DNA of 64,000 bases from Chloroflexota bacterium (GTDB lineage: Bacteria; Chloroflexota; Dehalococcoidia; Bin125): positions 1 to 64,000 of the forward strand of contig JAPOXK010000020.1 in assembly GCA_026707145.1 (NCBI GenBank), in the 5' to 3' direction. Below the pieces are notes generated by a model. That model ran no database searches. It was not told where the DNA came from and was given only the letters and a program-made list of their open reading frames with translations. A program made the position numbers and the translations under genes. The first letter of the stretch is position 1, and every line of letters starts with the position of its first letter. This document shows, piece by piece, positions 8,068 to 16,717 of this stretch.

Positions 8068-9795
8068 TCAGCTCTTTCGGAGCTGACGGAAGTACATGTC
8101 GTTGGCGTTGTGCCAGGTGAAGCCGTCCACGTTCTCTCGCATCGCGATCGTGTAGAACGGCTCCACCAACGGCGCGAAGCCGGAGAGCTCCAAGGCGCGG
8201 GCTTGGGCTGCCTGACTGGCAGCCACGCGGTCGTCGAGGTCGGTGAGTGGGATGGCCTCGTCGATCAGGCGTTGCAGCTCGGGGTCGTCGAGCTGGCCGT
8301 GATTGCTGATCGTGGCCGGGTCATAGTTGTAGAGGAACACACCGTAGATGGGGTCCGGACCGATCGGCGTGTCGAGCCAGAGCCCGAAGGGGATGGTGCG
8401 GCCGTAGGTGCCGTCCACCATATCGCCGTCGGGCAGTGGATTGAGCGTGACGCTGACATCGATCTCTGCCAAGCTGGCCCGGACGAGGTTCGCGACCTGC
8501 TCGTTGAGCGGCAGCGCCGTGGTGTAGCTGAGCTCCACCTCCATCCCGCCGCCGAAGCCGGCGTCTTCCAGAAGTGCCTTGGCGGCCGCCGCGTCGGGCT
8601 GTTCCGAGAAGGGCCATAGATCCGGGTTGGCGCCGGGGTTGATCGTGGAGAGAGCCGCGCGCCAGGGCAGTGCCAGGCCCAGGTAGACGCTCTCGGCGAT
8701 CTGGTCGCGCGGCATCATGATGTTGAACGCCTGGCGGACGCGGATGTCGTCATAGGGCGGCAGCAGGGAGTTCATGTAGGCGAAGTAGACGAAGTTGCTG
8801 CGCACGGCGAAGGCCTTCACGCCGTCCGTGTCCCGCGCCTCGAACCACTGGTCCGGGCTCAAGTCTTCGGCGATATCGACCTCGCCCGCCTGCAGGGCGG
8901 AGAGACGCACGGAGGAGTCCGGGATAACCCGGTAGATGACGCGGTTGATCGCCGGCGGTCCCTGGAAGTAGTTGGGGTTGGCCGCCCACACGACCTCCTG
9001 GCCGGGGGTCCAGGATTCGACGTCGTAGGCGCCGAATCCCGCACAGTTGCTGGCGAGAAATTCGATCGACCAAGGGTCGTCGCTGGTGGCCGCCGCCTGG
9101 GCGGTCTCGGCGTCGATGAACGGCATGAAGAGATCGTTCCAGATGCTGAACAGGAGCCCGTTGGCCTTGGTCGCGTGCACCTTGATGGTGTAGTCGTCCA
9201 TGATCTCGTAGGGGTTCTCGAGGTCGAGATCGATGAGGGTGTTGTAGAAGTAGCCGATCGCCTCTAGGGCGATCGCGCGATCGATCGTGTAGGCGACGTC
9301 GGCCGAGGTGAGTTCATTGCCGTTGGCGCTGCGAACGCCGGGGCGGATGTTCATGATGATGGCGGAGGCGTCGTCCGTGAGCTCCCACGCTTCCAGCTGC
9401 CACGGTTCAAGCTCACCGAGGTCGATGTAGCCGGCGCCCTGCCCGAACTCGTCGTCGAAGGGATAGTCGATGGTCTGGAAGGCGATGGGGGTGTCGTAGC
9501 ACTGACTGATCGATTCGTAGGTCGGGAAGTTCCCCGCCGAGAGGTCCTTGTCGATGCCGATGGGGAAGGCGGAGATCGCGACCGTGAGAGCCTGGTCGAC
9601 GGCGGGGGCCTGTTGCTCGGCAGGTTCCTCGCGCACTGCAGGGGCGGGGTCTGCGGGGTCATCGTCGTCGCCGCAGCCGACGAGCGCGAGACCGGCCGCA
9701 CCGACACCGGCGGCGGCGGCCGCCCCCAAGAGTTGACGTCGCCGGATACGGCGCTGGTGCCAAGGGTGGTTGGGAATGTGGCCGTTGGATGTCAC
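8068..9795 (-). CDS. Extracellular solute-binding lipoprotein, family 5, copy 2, with Tat-type signal
   Basis: 575 aa if translation starts at GTG 9795, which has GGAG six bases upstream; the frame also extends to 9828. The N-terminus contains RRIRRRQLLGAA, a twin-arginine-type motif, then a hydrophobic stretch ending in the lipobox LALVGC. Export as a folded lipoprotein by the Tat route is therefore inferred. The mature region follows the family-5 plan and closely resembles the downstream paralogue, including NCAGFGAY and TPGQEVVW. The 128-base gap upstream holds a perfect TTGACA hexamer on the minus strand (9898-9903), but no convincing -10 box at normal spacing. Confidence 0.88.
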   Translation of the reverse strand: MTSNGHIPNHPWHQRRIRRRQLLGAAAAAGVGAAGLALVGCGDDDDPADPAPAVREEPAEQQAPAVDQALTVAISAFPIGIDKDLSAGNFPTYESISQCYDTPIAFQTIDYPFDDEFGQGAGYIDLGELEPWQLEAWELTDDASAIIMNIRPGVRSANGNELTSADVAYTIDRAIALEAIGYFYNTLIDLDLENPYEIMDDYTIKVHATKANGLLFSIWNDLFMPFIDAETAQAAATSDDPWSIEFLASNCAGFGAYDVESWTPGQEVVWAANPNYFQGPPAINRVIYRVIPDSSVRLSALQAGEVDIAEDLSPDQWFEARDTDGVKAFAVRSNFVYFAYMNSLLPPYDDIRVRQAFNIMMPRDQIAESVYLGLALPWRAALSTINPGANPDLWPFSEQPDAAAAKALLEDAGFGGGMEVELSYTTALPLNEQVANLVRASLAEIDVSVTLNPLPDGDMVDGTYGRTIPFGLWLDTPIGPDPIYGVFLYNYDPATISNHGQLDDPELQRLIDEAIPLTDLDDRVAASQAAQARALELSGFAPLVEPFYTIAMRENVDGFTWHNANDMYFRQLRKS

Positions 9796-9923
9796 CCGGA
9801 ACTCCGTTCTCTGAGCCGTGCACCGCACCTGAGCGAGAACCGAGCTAGGGCATAGCGATACCCTCGTACTATGGCGTGGAGCACATTCTCACCCATGTGT
9901 CAAGCTGGAAAGCGGACTGCAGG

Positions 9924-10685
9924 CTACTGCGGCCAAGGAACGGGCGTCACGCCGGTGTCCAGAATTTCGATCCGGACGGGATAGACGGGGACTTCGCCCT
10001 CATCCCAATCCTCGATGGGGATCGAGCCGGTCCCGTGGGGACAGATCGAGATCACGACCACCAACGGTACCTCTGCGAAGAACTCGATGTAGTCCCCGGC
10101 CTGCGAGTTGCCCTCGCCCAGCAGGTAGTCGCTGGTGACCGGGTCGAGGGCGGTGTTCTGGAAGAGATTCTGGTTGTCGTGGATGGCTCGTTGGCTGTAG
10201 CCGAGCTGGGCGAACCCCGCGCGCAGATTGTCGTAGCAGCTGCGTGGATGCTGGCCGGTGTAGAGCGTCCAGAGGTGGGGATTGCAGTGCGCCCCGTGCG
10301 TGGCGTGCTCGCGGGTGTTGGCTGCGTTGGCCTGAGGCCGCACCGTGTCGGCGATACAGGTGCAGAGAGGACGATTCCAGGGTGGATTGCTCCAGACTCG
10401 GGTGAGACGCGTCACCTGCGTGCCCTCGAGCGCGACCTGCGTGCCGGAGTGATGGTGCTCCCGCACGTCATCCGCGCTCGCGAAACAGGTATCGATGATC
10501 TGCGCGGCCGCGGTCTGTATGAGCCGGAACGCCTGTCCGGCCCCGACGTGAAATCCGTAGCCGCGGCCTGCGGGCACCTCGTGACTTGAGCGAAACAGGA
10601 AATCGTCCCGCTTGGCGATCAGGGCTTCGTAGAAGCCGTGATCGAAGGGAACAGCGATCGGCACCCCCGCCTGCTCGGCCATCAT
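9924..10685 (-). CDS. DUF1989 family protein (urea-carboxylase-associated type), copy B
   Basis: 253 aa from ATG 10685, whose bases overlap the TGA of the preceding gene (ATGATG context), so translation is probably coupled. A longer open frame to 11075 is rejected because it only shadows the upstream gene. The DUF1989 pattern is visible: VPAGRGYGFHVGAGQAFRL, then TRLTRVW, then a His/Cys-rich core with HATHGAHCNPH and HPRSCYDNL. These His and Cys residues fit a metal site. DUF1989 proteins occur next to urea carboxylase and in other amide-nitrogen loci; their biochemistry is poorly defined. No urea carboxylase is visible here. Confidence 0.8.
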   Translation of the reverse strand: MMAEQAGVPIAVPFDHGFYEALIAKRDDFLFRSSHEVPAGRGYGFHVGAGQAFRLIQTAAAQIIDTCFASADDVREHHHSGTQVALEGTQVTRLTRVWSNPPWNRPLCTCIADTVRPQANAANTREHATHGAHCNPHLWTLYTGQHPRSCYDNLRAGFAQLGYSQRAIHDNQNLFQNTALDPVTSDYLLGEGNSQAGDYIEFFAEVPLVVVISICPHGTGSIPIEDWDEGEVPVYPVRIEILDTGVTPVPWPQ

Positions 10686-11545
10686 GATTCCCTCCCGGCG
10701 GTCGGGACGGGCTCGTCGGAGCGCACGCCCTTCTCGTCGAGATAGAGGTCGAGGTCCGGGTAACCCATGTTCAGGTAGGGCCAACCCGGCGGCTCGGCCA
10801 CGCGCTCGCAGACCGTCACATCCACAGGCCGTGGTCGCGGGGTGGCGACCGGGGCCGACCCGTCCAGGAACGGGCTCAGCGCGAGCAACACCACTAGGTC
10901 GAACTCGGCGAAGAGTGTGACCCGGTCGCCGGCGAGCGCGTCCGAGGGCAGCAGATGGAGGTGCTGCGTGTATTCGTCGATGCGTCCCTTCTGAAACAGG
11001 CAGGCGTCTTCCTTGTCGAGCACTGAGAGCGGGTCCCAGCCGCGCTGCTCCACGAGAGCGGCCATCTGATGCCAACCGCTCGGTATGTCGGACGCGCCAC
11101 CGGCGGCGCGCCAGAAGGCGGGGGTGCTGCTCCCGCTGAAGCAGGGGTGATGGCGGCCGGCGACCGCTCCATCGCGGCGCGGGGGAGTCACGGTGTCTTC
11201 GAGAAAGGTGAGCATGGGCCGGTGGCGAGCCATGCTCCCCCAGAGGCGGCCGTAGCGCGTCAGGAACAGGCCTTCCGTCGTGACGGTATGTTGCGCCCAG
11301 TAGCGCTCATCGGGGTCTGCGGGGTTCAGGGGGTAGCAGTGCACGATCTGGGCGCCGTCGCGGAGCTGGAGGCTTAGCAATTCCCCCGCGGCCAGCTCGA
11401 CGGCGAGACCGTCGAAGCCGGTTAGGACGGTGGTCGACCGGGGTTGCCAGTGCTCCTGGTTGGCAACCAGCGCTTGGTAAAAGGCGAGATCCAACGGCTT
11501 GGGACAGAGATGCGTGGTATCTCGCCAAAGCGCTTGATTAGACAT
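10682..11545 (-). CDS. DUF1989 family protein (urea-carboxylase-associated type), copy A
   Basis: 287 aa, first gene of the minus-strand transporter unit. Its overall plan matches copy B: PRSTTVLTGFDGLAVELAAGE near the start, TTEGLFLTRYGRLW in the middle, and a C-terminal half with LAGDRVTLFAEFDLVVLLAL that parallels copy B's AGDYIEFFAEVPLVVVISI. The His/Cys core is only partly kept: HHPCFSGS is present, but the SCYDNL motif of copy B is not. The pair may form an unequal two-subunit protein, as for the UAAP1/UAAP2 pairs near urea carboxylase. The stop overlaps the start of copy B. Confidence 0.75.
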   Translation of the reverse strand: MSNQALWRDTTHLCPKPLDLAFYQALVANQEHWQPRSTTVLTGFDGLAVELAAGELLSLQLRDGAQIVHCYPLNPADPDERYWAQHTVTTEGLFLTRYGRLWGSMARHRPMLTFLEDTVTPPRRDGAVAGRHHPCFSGSSTPAFWRAAGGASDIPSGWHQMAALVEQRGWDPLSVLDKEDACLFQKGRIDEYTQHLHLLPSDALAGDRVTLFAEFDLVVLLALSPFLDGSAPVATPRPRPVDVTVCERVAEPPGWPYLNMGYPDLDLYLDEKGVRSDEPVPTAGRES

Positions 11546-11688
11546 GGCCCGCTTTGCACGCGGTGCTGACGACGTGTTGGGCCTTTCCTAGTCCTTGGGA
11601 TCGCGTGCTGTCAATAGGGCCAGAAATGAAGAATCCTTGCCGCTGCGCTGTGTTGTCCGTCTCCGCCCGAGATCGACGCTGGGCGCCA

Positions 11689-11957
11689 GACCGGCGGGCA
11701 GCCAGTGAAGGGCGGCGGAATCTCGATCATCGCCGTGTTGATCAACACGGCGACGGGGTTCAGGTTGGAGGCGTTGGCCTCGAGGCCGAGCCGCTGCGCC
11801 TCCAGCGGCAGCGAGCCTCCGCCAGCGGACGGCGTGCCCACCACAGGTGCAGCGTCGAAGGGTGGTCGTGTCGGATCGATTGCTCCCGCTTCGACGCCGC
11901 GTTGATGGCGTCGAGCGGCAGCGCGACCTCGATCAGCTTCTTGCGCGCGACGACCAC
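11689..11957 (-). pseudogene. DUF1156 DNA methylase, remnant with internal deletion
   Basis: The piece from GTG 11957 to about 11820 reads [10 protein letters not shown], then [20 protein letters not shown], the hallmark N-terminus of DUF1156 adenine-specific DNA methylases. In another frame, 11823-11689 reads [16 protein letters not shown], then [17 protein letters not shown], which in the intact family lies well downstream. The intervening part, the rest of the protein and the catalytic motif are gone. The GTG lies one base after the stop of the protease gene, so this was the next gene of the same operon. DUF1156 methylases are often found in phage-defence islands. Confidence 0.8.
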
Positions 11958-11958
11958 G

Positions 11959-12702
11959 TCAGGGACTCCCCGGCGCGTCCGCCAACTCGAAGCCGATCGG
12001 ATTCGCCTCAATGAGGTCGATGGCGTGGCGTATGTCAAAGGCTACGACGAACCCCGGGTTCTCCTTGAAGTACAGCGCCGGTTCGTTGTCAGCGCCTGTG
12101 ATGGGTTGGCCGTCGCCGTCAACAATGGGTTTGAGCAGGCCAGGGTAGCCGGTGACAACGCCGGCCACCTTGAACTTGTTCGCCTCGCTCGGGGGCTGCC
12201 CTGAGGGAACGAACACCACCGGCCCTCCACTGAAGCCCTCGTTGTTGTGGCCATCAATGTAGATGCGGGCCCCTTCTGCTCGTGCTGCCCCCGTCGCTAT
12301 TGCGCTGAGAACCCCCGCCTTGATGAAGGCGAACGGGAAATCGGAGTTGATGTACTCTCCACCACCGTCCCAACCAAACGGGAAGCCAAGAAAGTGCACG
12401 ATCTGACCGGGCACGATGCCGTCAGCTGACGCTTCGAGCGGCAGATTCTCACTTAGTCGGATGCGGCATGCCAACACGGCGACATCCACATCGCCCGGCC
12501 CCATGCCGACGAGTTCAACCTGCAGGGTCTTCCACTGCTTCCCGTGAAAGACTCTGAGGGTTCCTCCAGGGCCGATGTCTTCCACGACATGCCGCGCCGT
12601 CACGAGATACTGCCTGCCTTCGTGGTCTATCGTGAACGCAGTGCCTGTTCCGCCTCCGTACTGGATGTGGAATGTACGAGCGAGCACATTGGCTGTGATC
12701 AC
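11959..12702 (-). CDS. Trypsin-like serine protease inside a remnant defence operon
   Basis: 247 aa, with GTG start at 12702 overlapping the TGA of the upstream DUF3883 fragment (GTGA). The fold is chymotrypsin-like and the triad is readable: His38 in VTARHVV, Asp73 in GDVDVAVL and Ser158 in EGFSGGPVV. There is no signal peptide or membrane segment, so it should act in the cytoplasm. That fits proteases linked to defence or signalling systems better than DegP-type periplasmic enzymes, and no PDZ domain follows. The frame is intact although both neighbours are broken. Its natural substrate cannot be told from the sequence. Confidence 0.82.
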   Translation of the reverse strand: MITANVLARTFHIQYGGGTGTAFTIDHEGRQYLVTARHVVEDIGPGGTLRVFHGKQWKTLQVELVGMGPGDVDVAVLACRIRLSENLPLEASADGIVPGQIVHFLGFPFGWDGGGEYINSDFPFAFIKAGVLSAIATGAARAEGARIYIDGHNNEGFSGGPVVFVPSGQPPSEANKFKVAGVVTGYPGLLKPIVDGDGQPITGADNEPALYFKENPGFVVAFDIRHAIDLIEANPIGFELADAPGSP

Positions 12703-13100
12703 GACGGCGCCTCCGAGCGGGCGAGCAACTCCGCGAAGTCGTAGTTCACGCTCGTGACGCCGAAGTCCGGCTCCCGGCGGAACGGCCTGCGGAGATAGCG
12801 CACGCGCTCGCCCCCTTCCTCGAGGAACTCGACGAGCGCGAGGATGAACCCATCCGGCTTGTTCAGCGAGTAGAGGATCTCGTTCTGGTCACCGTCACAG
12901 TGTCCGCGCCCTCCGTGCGCCCTTTCACTTCAATGAAGCGCAACCCACGCATCGCACCCGGATCACGGCTCTCAAGATCGTAGCCGAGGCGCTCGAATTC
13001 GCGGTCGACCGGCTCGAAGCCGAGTCCGCGCTCCACCCGCATGACCGCAGCGCGCGCCCGTGCGGCAGCGGCCTGCCGATCCGGCGAGGACGCAACCGAC
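12699..13100 (-). pseudogene. C-terminal DUF3883 fragment of a helicase-like defence protein, frameshifted
   Basis: From about 13085 the minus strand reads VERGLGFEPVD, then GYDLESRD and RFIEVKGRTEGADTVTVT, the start of a DUF3883 domain, a nuclease-like module at the end of SNF2-type helicases. Near 12886-12888 one base is missing. After the frame change the text resumes with NEILYSLNKPDGFILALVEF, then VRYLRRPFRREPDFGVTSVN and a TGA at 12699-12701. No helicase motifs remain upstream. The stop overlaps the start of the protease gene, which shows these were consecutive genes of one operon. Confidence 0.8.
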
Positions 13101-13395
13101 GGCGCCGGACGCCTTCGTCGCTGCGATCGTCGGGCGCTGTCCCATTGAGGAGGGATCGGAGGAGGTGAGCAGGCAAGGGCGCTGCTAGGCACCGAATCGG
13201 CTAGCAACGCTTACCATTCGCTACCTCTGGTAGCGATCGCGGGGTTTAAGGATCGTAAGCCGGTGGCAGGGCCGCCAGGCTGGGATCGAATGGCGTCGAG
13301 CGGCCCCATCGGCCTGCTCGAAAAGCAGAGGGTCGACGATCCCCGTCCGCTGACGGCGACATCGGCCGTTCGCTCTCTCTATTCCATAGAGGGAT
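13101..13395. other. Non-coding stretch between the defence remnant and tRNA-Gly
   Basis: No convincing gene, repeat of the tRNA end, or hairpin with a T-tract is seen here. The open frame reaching to 13207 on the minus strand has Pro/Arg-rich, low-information sequence and is probably eroded helicase or random frame. It likely marks one flank of the decayed island. Confidence 0.4.
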
Positions 13396-13470
13396 TGGAG
13401 CGGGAGACGGGGGTCGAACCCGCGACCCTCTGCTTGGGAAGCAGATGCTCTACCGCTGAGCTACTCCCGC
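13396..13470 (-). tRNA. tRNA-Gly (anticodon CCC)
   Basis: The minus strand folds as a standard tRNA. The acceptor stem GCGGGAG pairs with CTCCCGC. The D-arm contains TAGCTCAGCGGTAGAGCA. The anticodon stem TCTGC/GCAGA encloses the loop TTCCCAA, giving anticodon CCC. The T-arm is GCGGGTTCGACCCCCGT. The 3-prime CCA is encoded (13396-13398), with discriminator T. A tRNA next to integrase and defence debris is a common island border, but no second copy of its 3-prime end was found in the window. Confidence 0.96.
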
Positions 13471-13541
13471 TGTGCAGGCATTGAACCCTCTCCTGCCGCC
13501 CATCGCAACCGGCGCTGATCTACACTGTCGCTGGAGGCGAC

Positions 13542-15602
13542 ATGGCTTCAACGGCTGCTCCGCAGGTCGTCCACGTCGGCTGTCCCCACAACTGTCCGGA
13601 CGCTTGCCTGATGGACGTCACCGTTGAGGATGGGCGCGCCGTGCAGATCGCTGGCCATCGCGATCATCCCTATACGCGCGGCGCGCTCTGCGGCAAGGTG
13701 AACCGCTTCCTCGAGCGCGTCTACTCCGACGAGCGCTTGCTCCACCCTGTCAAGCGGGTCGGGCCGAAGGGCCCCGGCGCCCGTTTCGAGCGTATCTCGT
13801 GGGAGGAGGCGATCGCGGTCACGGCCGGCAAGATGCGCGAAGCGATCGATCGGCACGGACCCGAGTCCATCCTGCCTTACTCCTATTCCGGCACGCTGGG
13901 GATCTACCAGGGCTGGGGGATGGACCGGCGCTTCGCCAACGTGCTGGGCACCTCGATCCTCTACCGCTCGATCTGCGACGGCGCCTACCTCGGAGCCATC
14001 GACCACTTCCCCGACCTGATCGGCGGCTTCCCGCCGGAGGGGCTCGAGCACAGCAAGCTGATCATCTTCTGGGGGGCCAACCCTCTCAACACCGGCATGC
14101 ACGTCTGGCGCCACGTCCTAGAGGCCAAGAAGCGCGGCGCCAAGGTCATCACCATCGATCCCTACCTCTCGCGCACGGCACGCAGCAGCGACGAGCACAT
14201 CCCCATCCGGCCCGGCACCGACGCTGCCCTGGCGATGGGCATGATGAAAGTGATCGCCGAGGAAGGCCTGGTCGATCACGACTACGTCCGGCGCTATACC
14301 GTCGGCTACGAGCAGCTCCTCGAACGGCTGTGCGCCCTCTCGCTCGATGAGCTGGCGCACACTTGCGACCTGCCCGCCTCGACGATCCAGTGTCTCGCGC
14401 GGGAATATGCGGCCCGGCGGCCGGCCGCGCTGCGTATCGGCTTCGGCGTGCAGCGCACCGGCGCCGGCTACGCCGCTGTCCGCGCCCTCTCCTGCCTGCC
14501 CGCCCTCACGGGCGCCTGGCGTGACGTAGGGGGCGGCTACTGGTCTTGGGGCCGTGGCATGGCCGACGCCCAGGACGCAGACCGCGCCGCTCGCACCGAC
14601 CTGATCCCGCCCGGCACGCGCGTCGTCAACATGATGCGGCTGGCCGAGCACCTGCTCGACCCCGACTTCGCCCCGCCGATTGAGGTTCTCTATTTCTACA
14701 ACTTCAATACGATCACTCTGCCCGACCAGAACACCGTCCGCCGCGCCCTGCAGCGTGACGACCTCTTCATCGCCGTGCACGATCTCTTCCTGACCGACGC
14801 GGCCGACTATGCCGATATCGTCATGCCCGCCACCTCCACGCTGGAGCATGACGACCTTGTCCTCTCGGCCGGCCACGATCACGCGAGCTACAGCCGCGCC
14901 GCCATCGCCCCGCTCGGCGAGTCGCGCACCAGCCAGGAGGTCTTCCAGGACCTCGCCCGCGCGCTCGGCGTCCAAGAGCCCGCGCTCTACCTCTCGCCGA
15001 CTGAATTCGTCGACGACGTGCTCACCGACGCCGTCTCCAAGGACGAGCTGTACCAGCAGCCCTTCGTCAACACGGCCGGCGAGCTCGATCTCCTGCCCTT
15101 CGCCGAAGGCGGCTTCGAGACGCCGTCCGGCAAGTGGGAGTTCTACGCCGAGCGTCTGATCGAGCTCGGGCTCGACCCGCTCCCCGGCTTCACGCCGCCG
15201 CACGAGACCCTGCGACGGGAGGGCCCCTTCCCCTTCAACTTCCTCTCCCGCAAGCACAAGGACACCGTCAACGCCAACTACACGCACCTGCCGGTCATGC
15301 AACGCCAGGAGGCCACGGCGCGCACCTTGGAGATGCATCCGGACGATGCCGCTCGCAAGGGCCTCGCCGGTGGCGACCGCGTACGGGTCTTCAACGATCG
15401 GGGCGAGTTCGTGATCCCGCTCAGACTCTCGACTAGGGTGCAGCCCGGTACGGTCGCGACCTATTGGGGCTATTGGGATAAGCGGTCCGACGGGCGTGGC
15501 ACCGTAAACAACGTCACCTCCCCCCTCCTCACCGACGTGGGCGGCGGCGGCACGTTCTACGACTGTCAGGTTGACGTCGAACGCTTCGACGGGCCTTGTT
15601 AG
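13542..15602 (+). CDS. Molybdopterin oxidoreductase (DMSO-reductase superfamily)
   Basis: 686 aa with GGAGGCG ahead of the ATG. The N-terminal [4Fe-4S] motif is CPHNCPDAC followed by CGK, as in the DMSO-reductase superfamily. The large Mo-bis-MGD domain follows, including WGANPLNTGMHVWRH and DYADIVMPATSTLEHDD. The C-terminal molydopterin dinucleotide-binding barrel holds MHPDDAARKGLAGGDRVRVF. No Tat signal or partner iron-sulfur or membrane subunit is encoded nearby, so it is probably a cytoplasmic, single-subunit-like member; the electron donor or acceptor is unknown. It may use tungsten or molybdenum, given tupABC later in the window. Its stop overlaps the convergent gene by 3-4 bases. Confidence 0.9.
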   Translation: MASTAAPQVVHVGCPHNCPDACLMDVTVEDGRAVQIAGHRDHPYTRGALCGKVNRFLERVYSDERLLHPVKRVGPKGPGARFERISWEEAIAVTAGKMREAIDRHGPESILPYSYSGTLGIYQGWGMDRRFANVLGTSILYRSICDGAYLGAIDHFPDLIGGFPPEGLEHSKLIIFWGANPLNTGMHVWRHVLEAKKRGAKVITIDPYLSRTARSSDEHIPIRPGTDAALAMGMMKVIAEEGLVDHDYVRRYTVGYEQLLERLCALSLDELAHTCDLPASTIQCLAREYAARRPAALRIGFGVQRTGAGYAAVRALSCLPALTGAWRDVGGGYWSWGRGMADAQDADRAARTDLIPPGTRVVNMMRLAEHLLDPDFAPPIEVLYFYNFNTITLPDQNTVRRALQRDDLFIAVHDLFLTDAADYADIVMPATSTLEHDDLVLSAGHDHASYSRAAIAPLGESRTSQEVFQDLARALGVQEPALYLSPTEFVDDVLTDAVSKDELYQQPFVNTAGELDLLPFAEGGFETPSGKWEFYAERLIELGLDPLPGFTPPHETLRREGPFPFNFLSRKHKDTVNANYTHLPVMQRQEATARTLEMHPDDAARKGLAGGDRVRVFNDRGEFVIPLRLSTRVQPGTVATYWGYWDKRSDGRGTVNNVTSPLLTDVGGGGTFYDCQVDVERFDGPC

Positions 15603-16717
15603 AGCGAGCCTCTCTGCCGCCCTTCCCTTTGCGCTGGCTGCCAGCTGGTTCGCTCGATGTGCTCTCGCCACAGGTCCAGCACGATCCCCAGCCCGAAAAC
15701 CAAGAGCCCCAGCATGGCGAAGATGATGAAATTGCGGATCGGGATCCACATCACGTCGCCGGCGATCGCGAACAACGCCGCGTTGAAGGGATCGGCTGCG
15801 TCATCCCCGGCGCTTCGCAGCGCGAACCGCGCGCCCACGACCGCCAGCGTCATCGGAGCCGTGCCGATCGCGATCGCGAAGCCCACGTTGCGGATCCGTC
15901 GAAAGCCGTCGCTCAGCAGCATCACCGCGCCCACCAGCACCGCAGTCGCGGCTAGCAGCAAGCCGCCGAGGATCTGGGCGATCTGATGGCTATCGCGCGT
16001 GATCTGCCCCACTGTCAGCCGCAGCACCCCGCGCGCTCCCAGCAAACCGCCGCTGAAGCTCGTCGTCTCGCGCTGGAAAGCACTCACCCCCTGCTCGTAC
16101 ATGCGCTTCGTCGACTCGCCGAGGAGGAAGGCGCGCAACTCCTCCTGTGACATCGTCGCGAGCGCTTGCGCCGTGATGGGGATCCTGATCGGGTAGCTCG
16201 GAACGAACATGGTCGTCGCCGGGTCTGGATTCCGCCGCGCCTCGGTCACCAGAGCCGCGTATTCCCTATCGAGTACGTCGTCGATCTCGGTGATGGGCAG
16301 CAGGCTGCGCTGGATAATCCGTTGCCCGGTCTCCTCACCCGTCATCTGGATCGCGGACCATGCCAGGATCAGCACGATCGCGAGGAAGGCGAGCAAGAGA
16401 ATCGCCCCCCAGCGCAAGACGGCGCGCCACCAGTCCGGCCCGGCTTCCTCCAGCGGTGCCGTGAACCATTCCGATGGCTGCATCGGTTCGACCGGGAGCG
16501 TTTCCGGGATCGAGGGCTCGCGGACGGGCGGCTGGATCGGCGGCCCGTCGATCGGCGGCCGCGGCGGCGGTAGCGGATCCTCGGCCGGTGCCTTGCCTCG
16601 CTTCGTGTCCCCGTGTACGGGTGTCCCGGAGCCGGCGGACTGGCGGCGGGGCGGATCGAACAGCGGCGGTACGGCTTCGCTTCCGTCCGTAGGACCGTGG
16701 GGATCCCAGCCCGTCAT
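15599..16717 (-). CDS. Membrane protein of unknown function with a Pro-rich N-terminus
   Basis: 372 aa from ATG 16717, which overlaps the stop of the RDD-family gene (ATGA); the longer frame to 16837 lies inside that gene. The first 110 residues are rich in proline and charged residues and look disordered. One membrane segment follows (LRWGAILLLAFLAIVLILAW), then an extracytoplasmic region of about 120 residues. Three more segments occupy the C-terminal half (LGGLLLAATAVLVGAVMLL, GFAIAIGTAPMTLAVVGA and NFIIFAMLGLLVFGLGIVLD). I do not recognise the family. The coupled RDD gene and the divergent metallopeptidase suggest a small envelope module. Confidence 0.75.
   Translation of the reverse strand: MTGWDPHGPTDGSEAVPPLFDPPRRQSAGSGTPVHGDTKRGKAPAEDPLPPPRPPIDGPPIQPPVREPSIPETLPVEPMQPSEWFTAPLEEAGPDWWRAVLRWGAILLLAFLAIVLILAWSAIQMTGEETGQRIIQRSLLPITEIDDVLDREYAALVTEARRNPDPATTMFVPSYPIRIPITAQALATMSQEELRAFLLGESTKRMYEQGVSAFQRETTSFSGGLLGARGVLRLTVGQITRDSHQIAQILGGLLLAATAVLVGAVMLLSDGFRRIRNVGFAIAIGTAPMTLAVVGARFALRSAGDDAADPFNAALFAIAGDVMWIPIRNFIIFAMLGLLVFGLGIVLDLWREHIERTSWQPAQREGRQRGSL

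Noticed and set aside
9898-9903. Promoter for the receptor gene based on TTGACA
   Set aside because: The -35 hexamer is perfect, but no acceptable -10 box lies 16-18 bases downstream on the minus strand.
14118-15749. 543-residue minus-strand open frame
   Set aside because: Antisense shadow of the molybdopterin oxidoreductase, which has the Fe-S and MGD motifs in the other strand.
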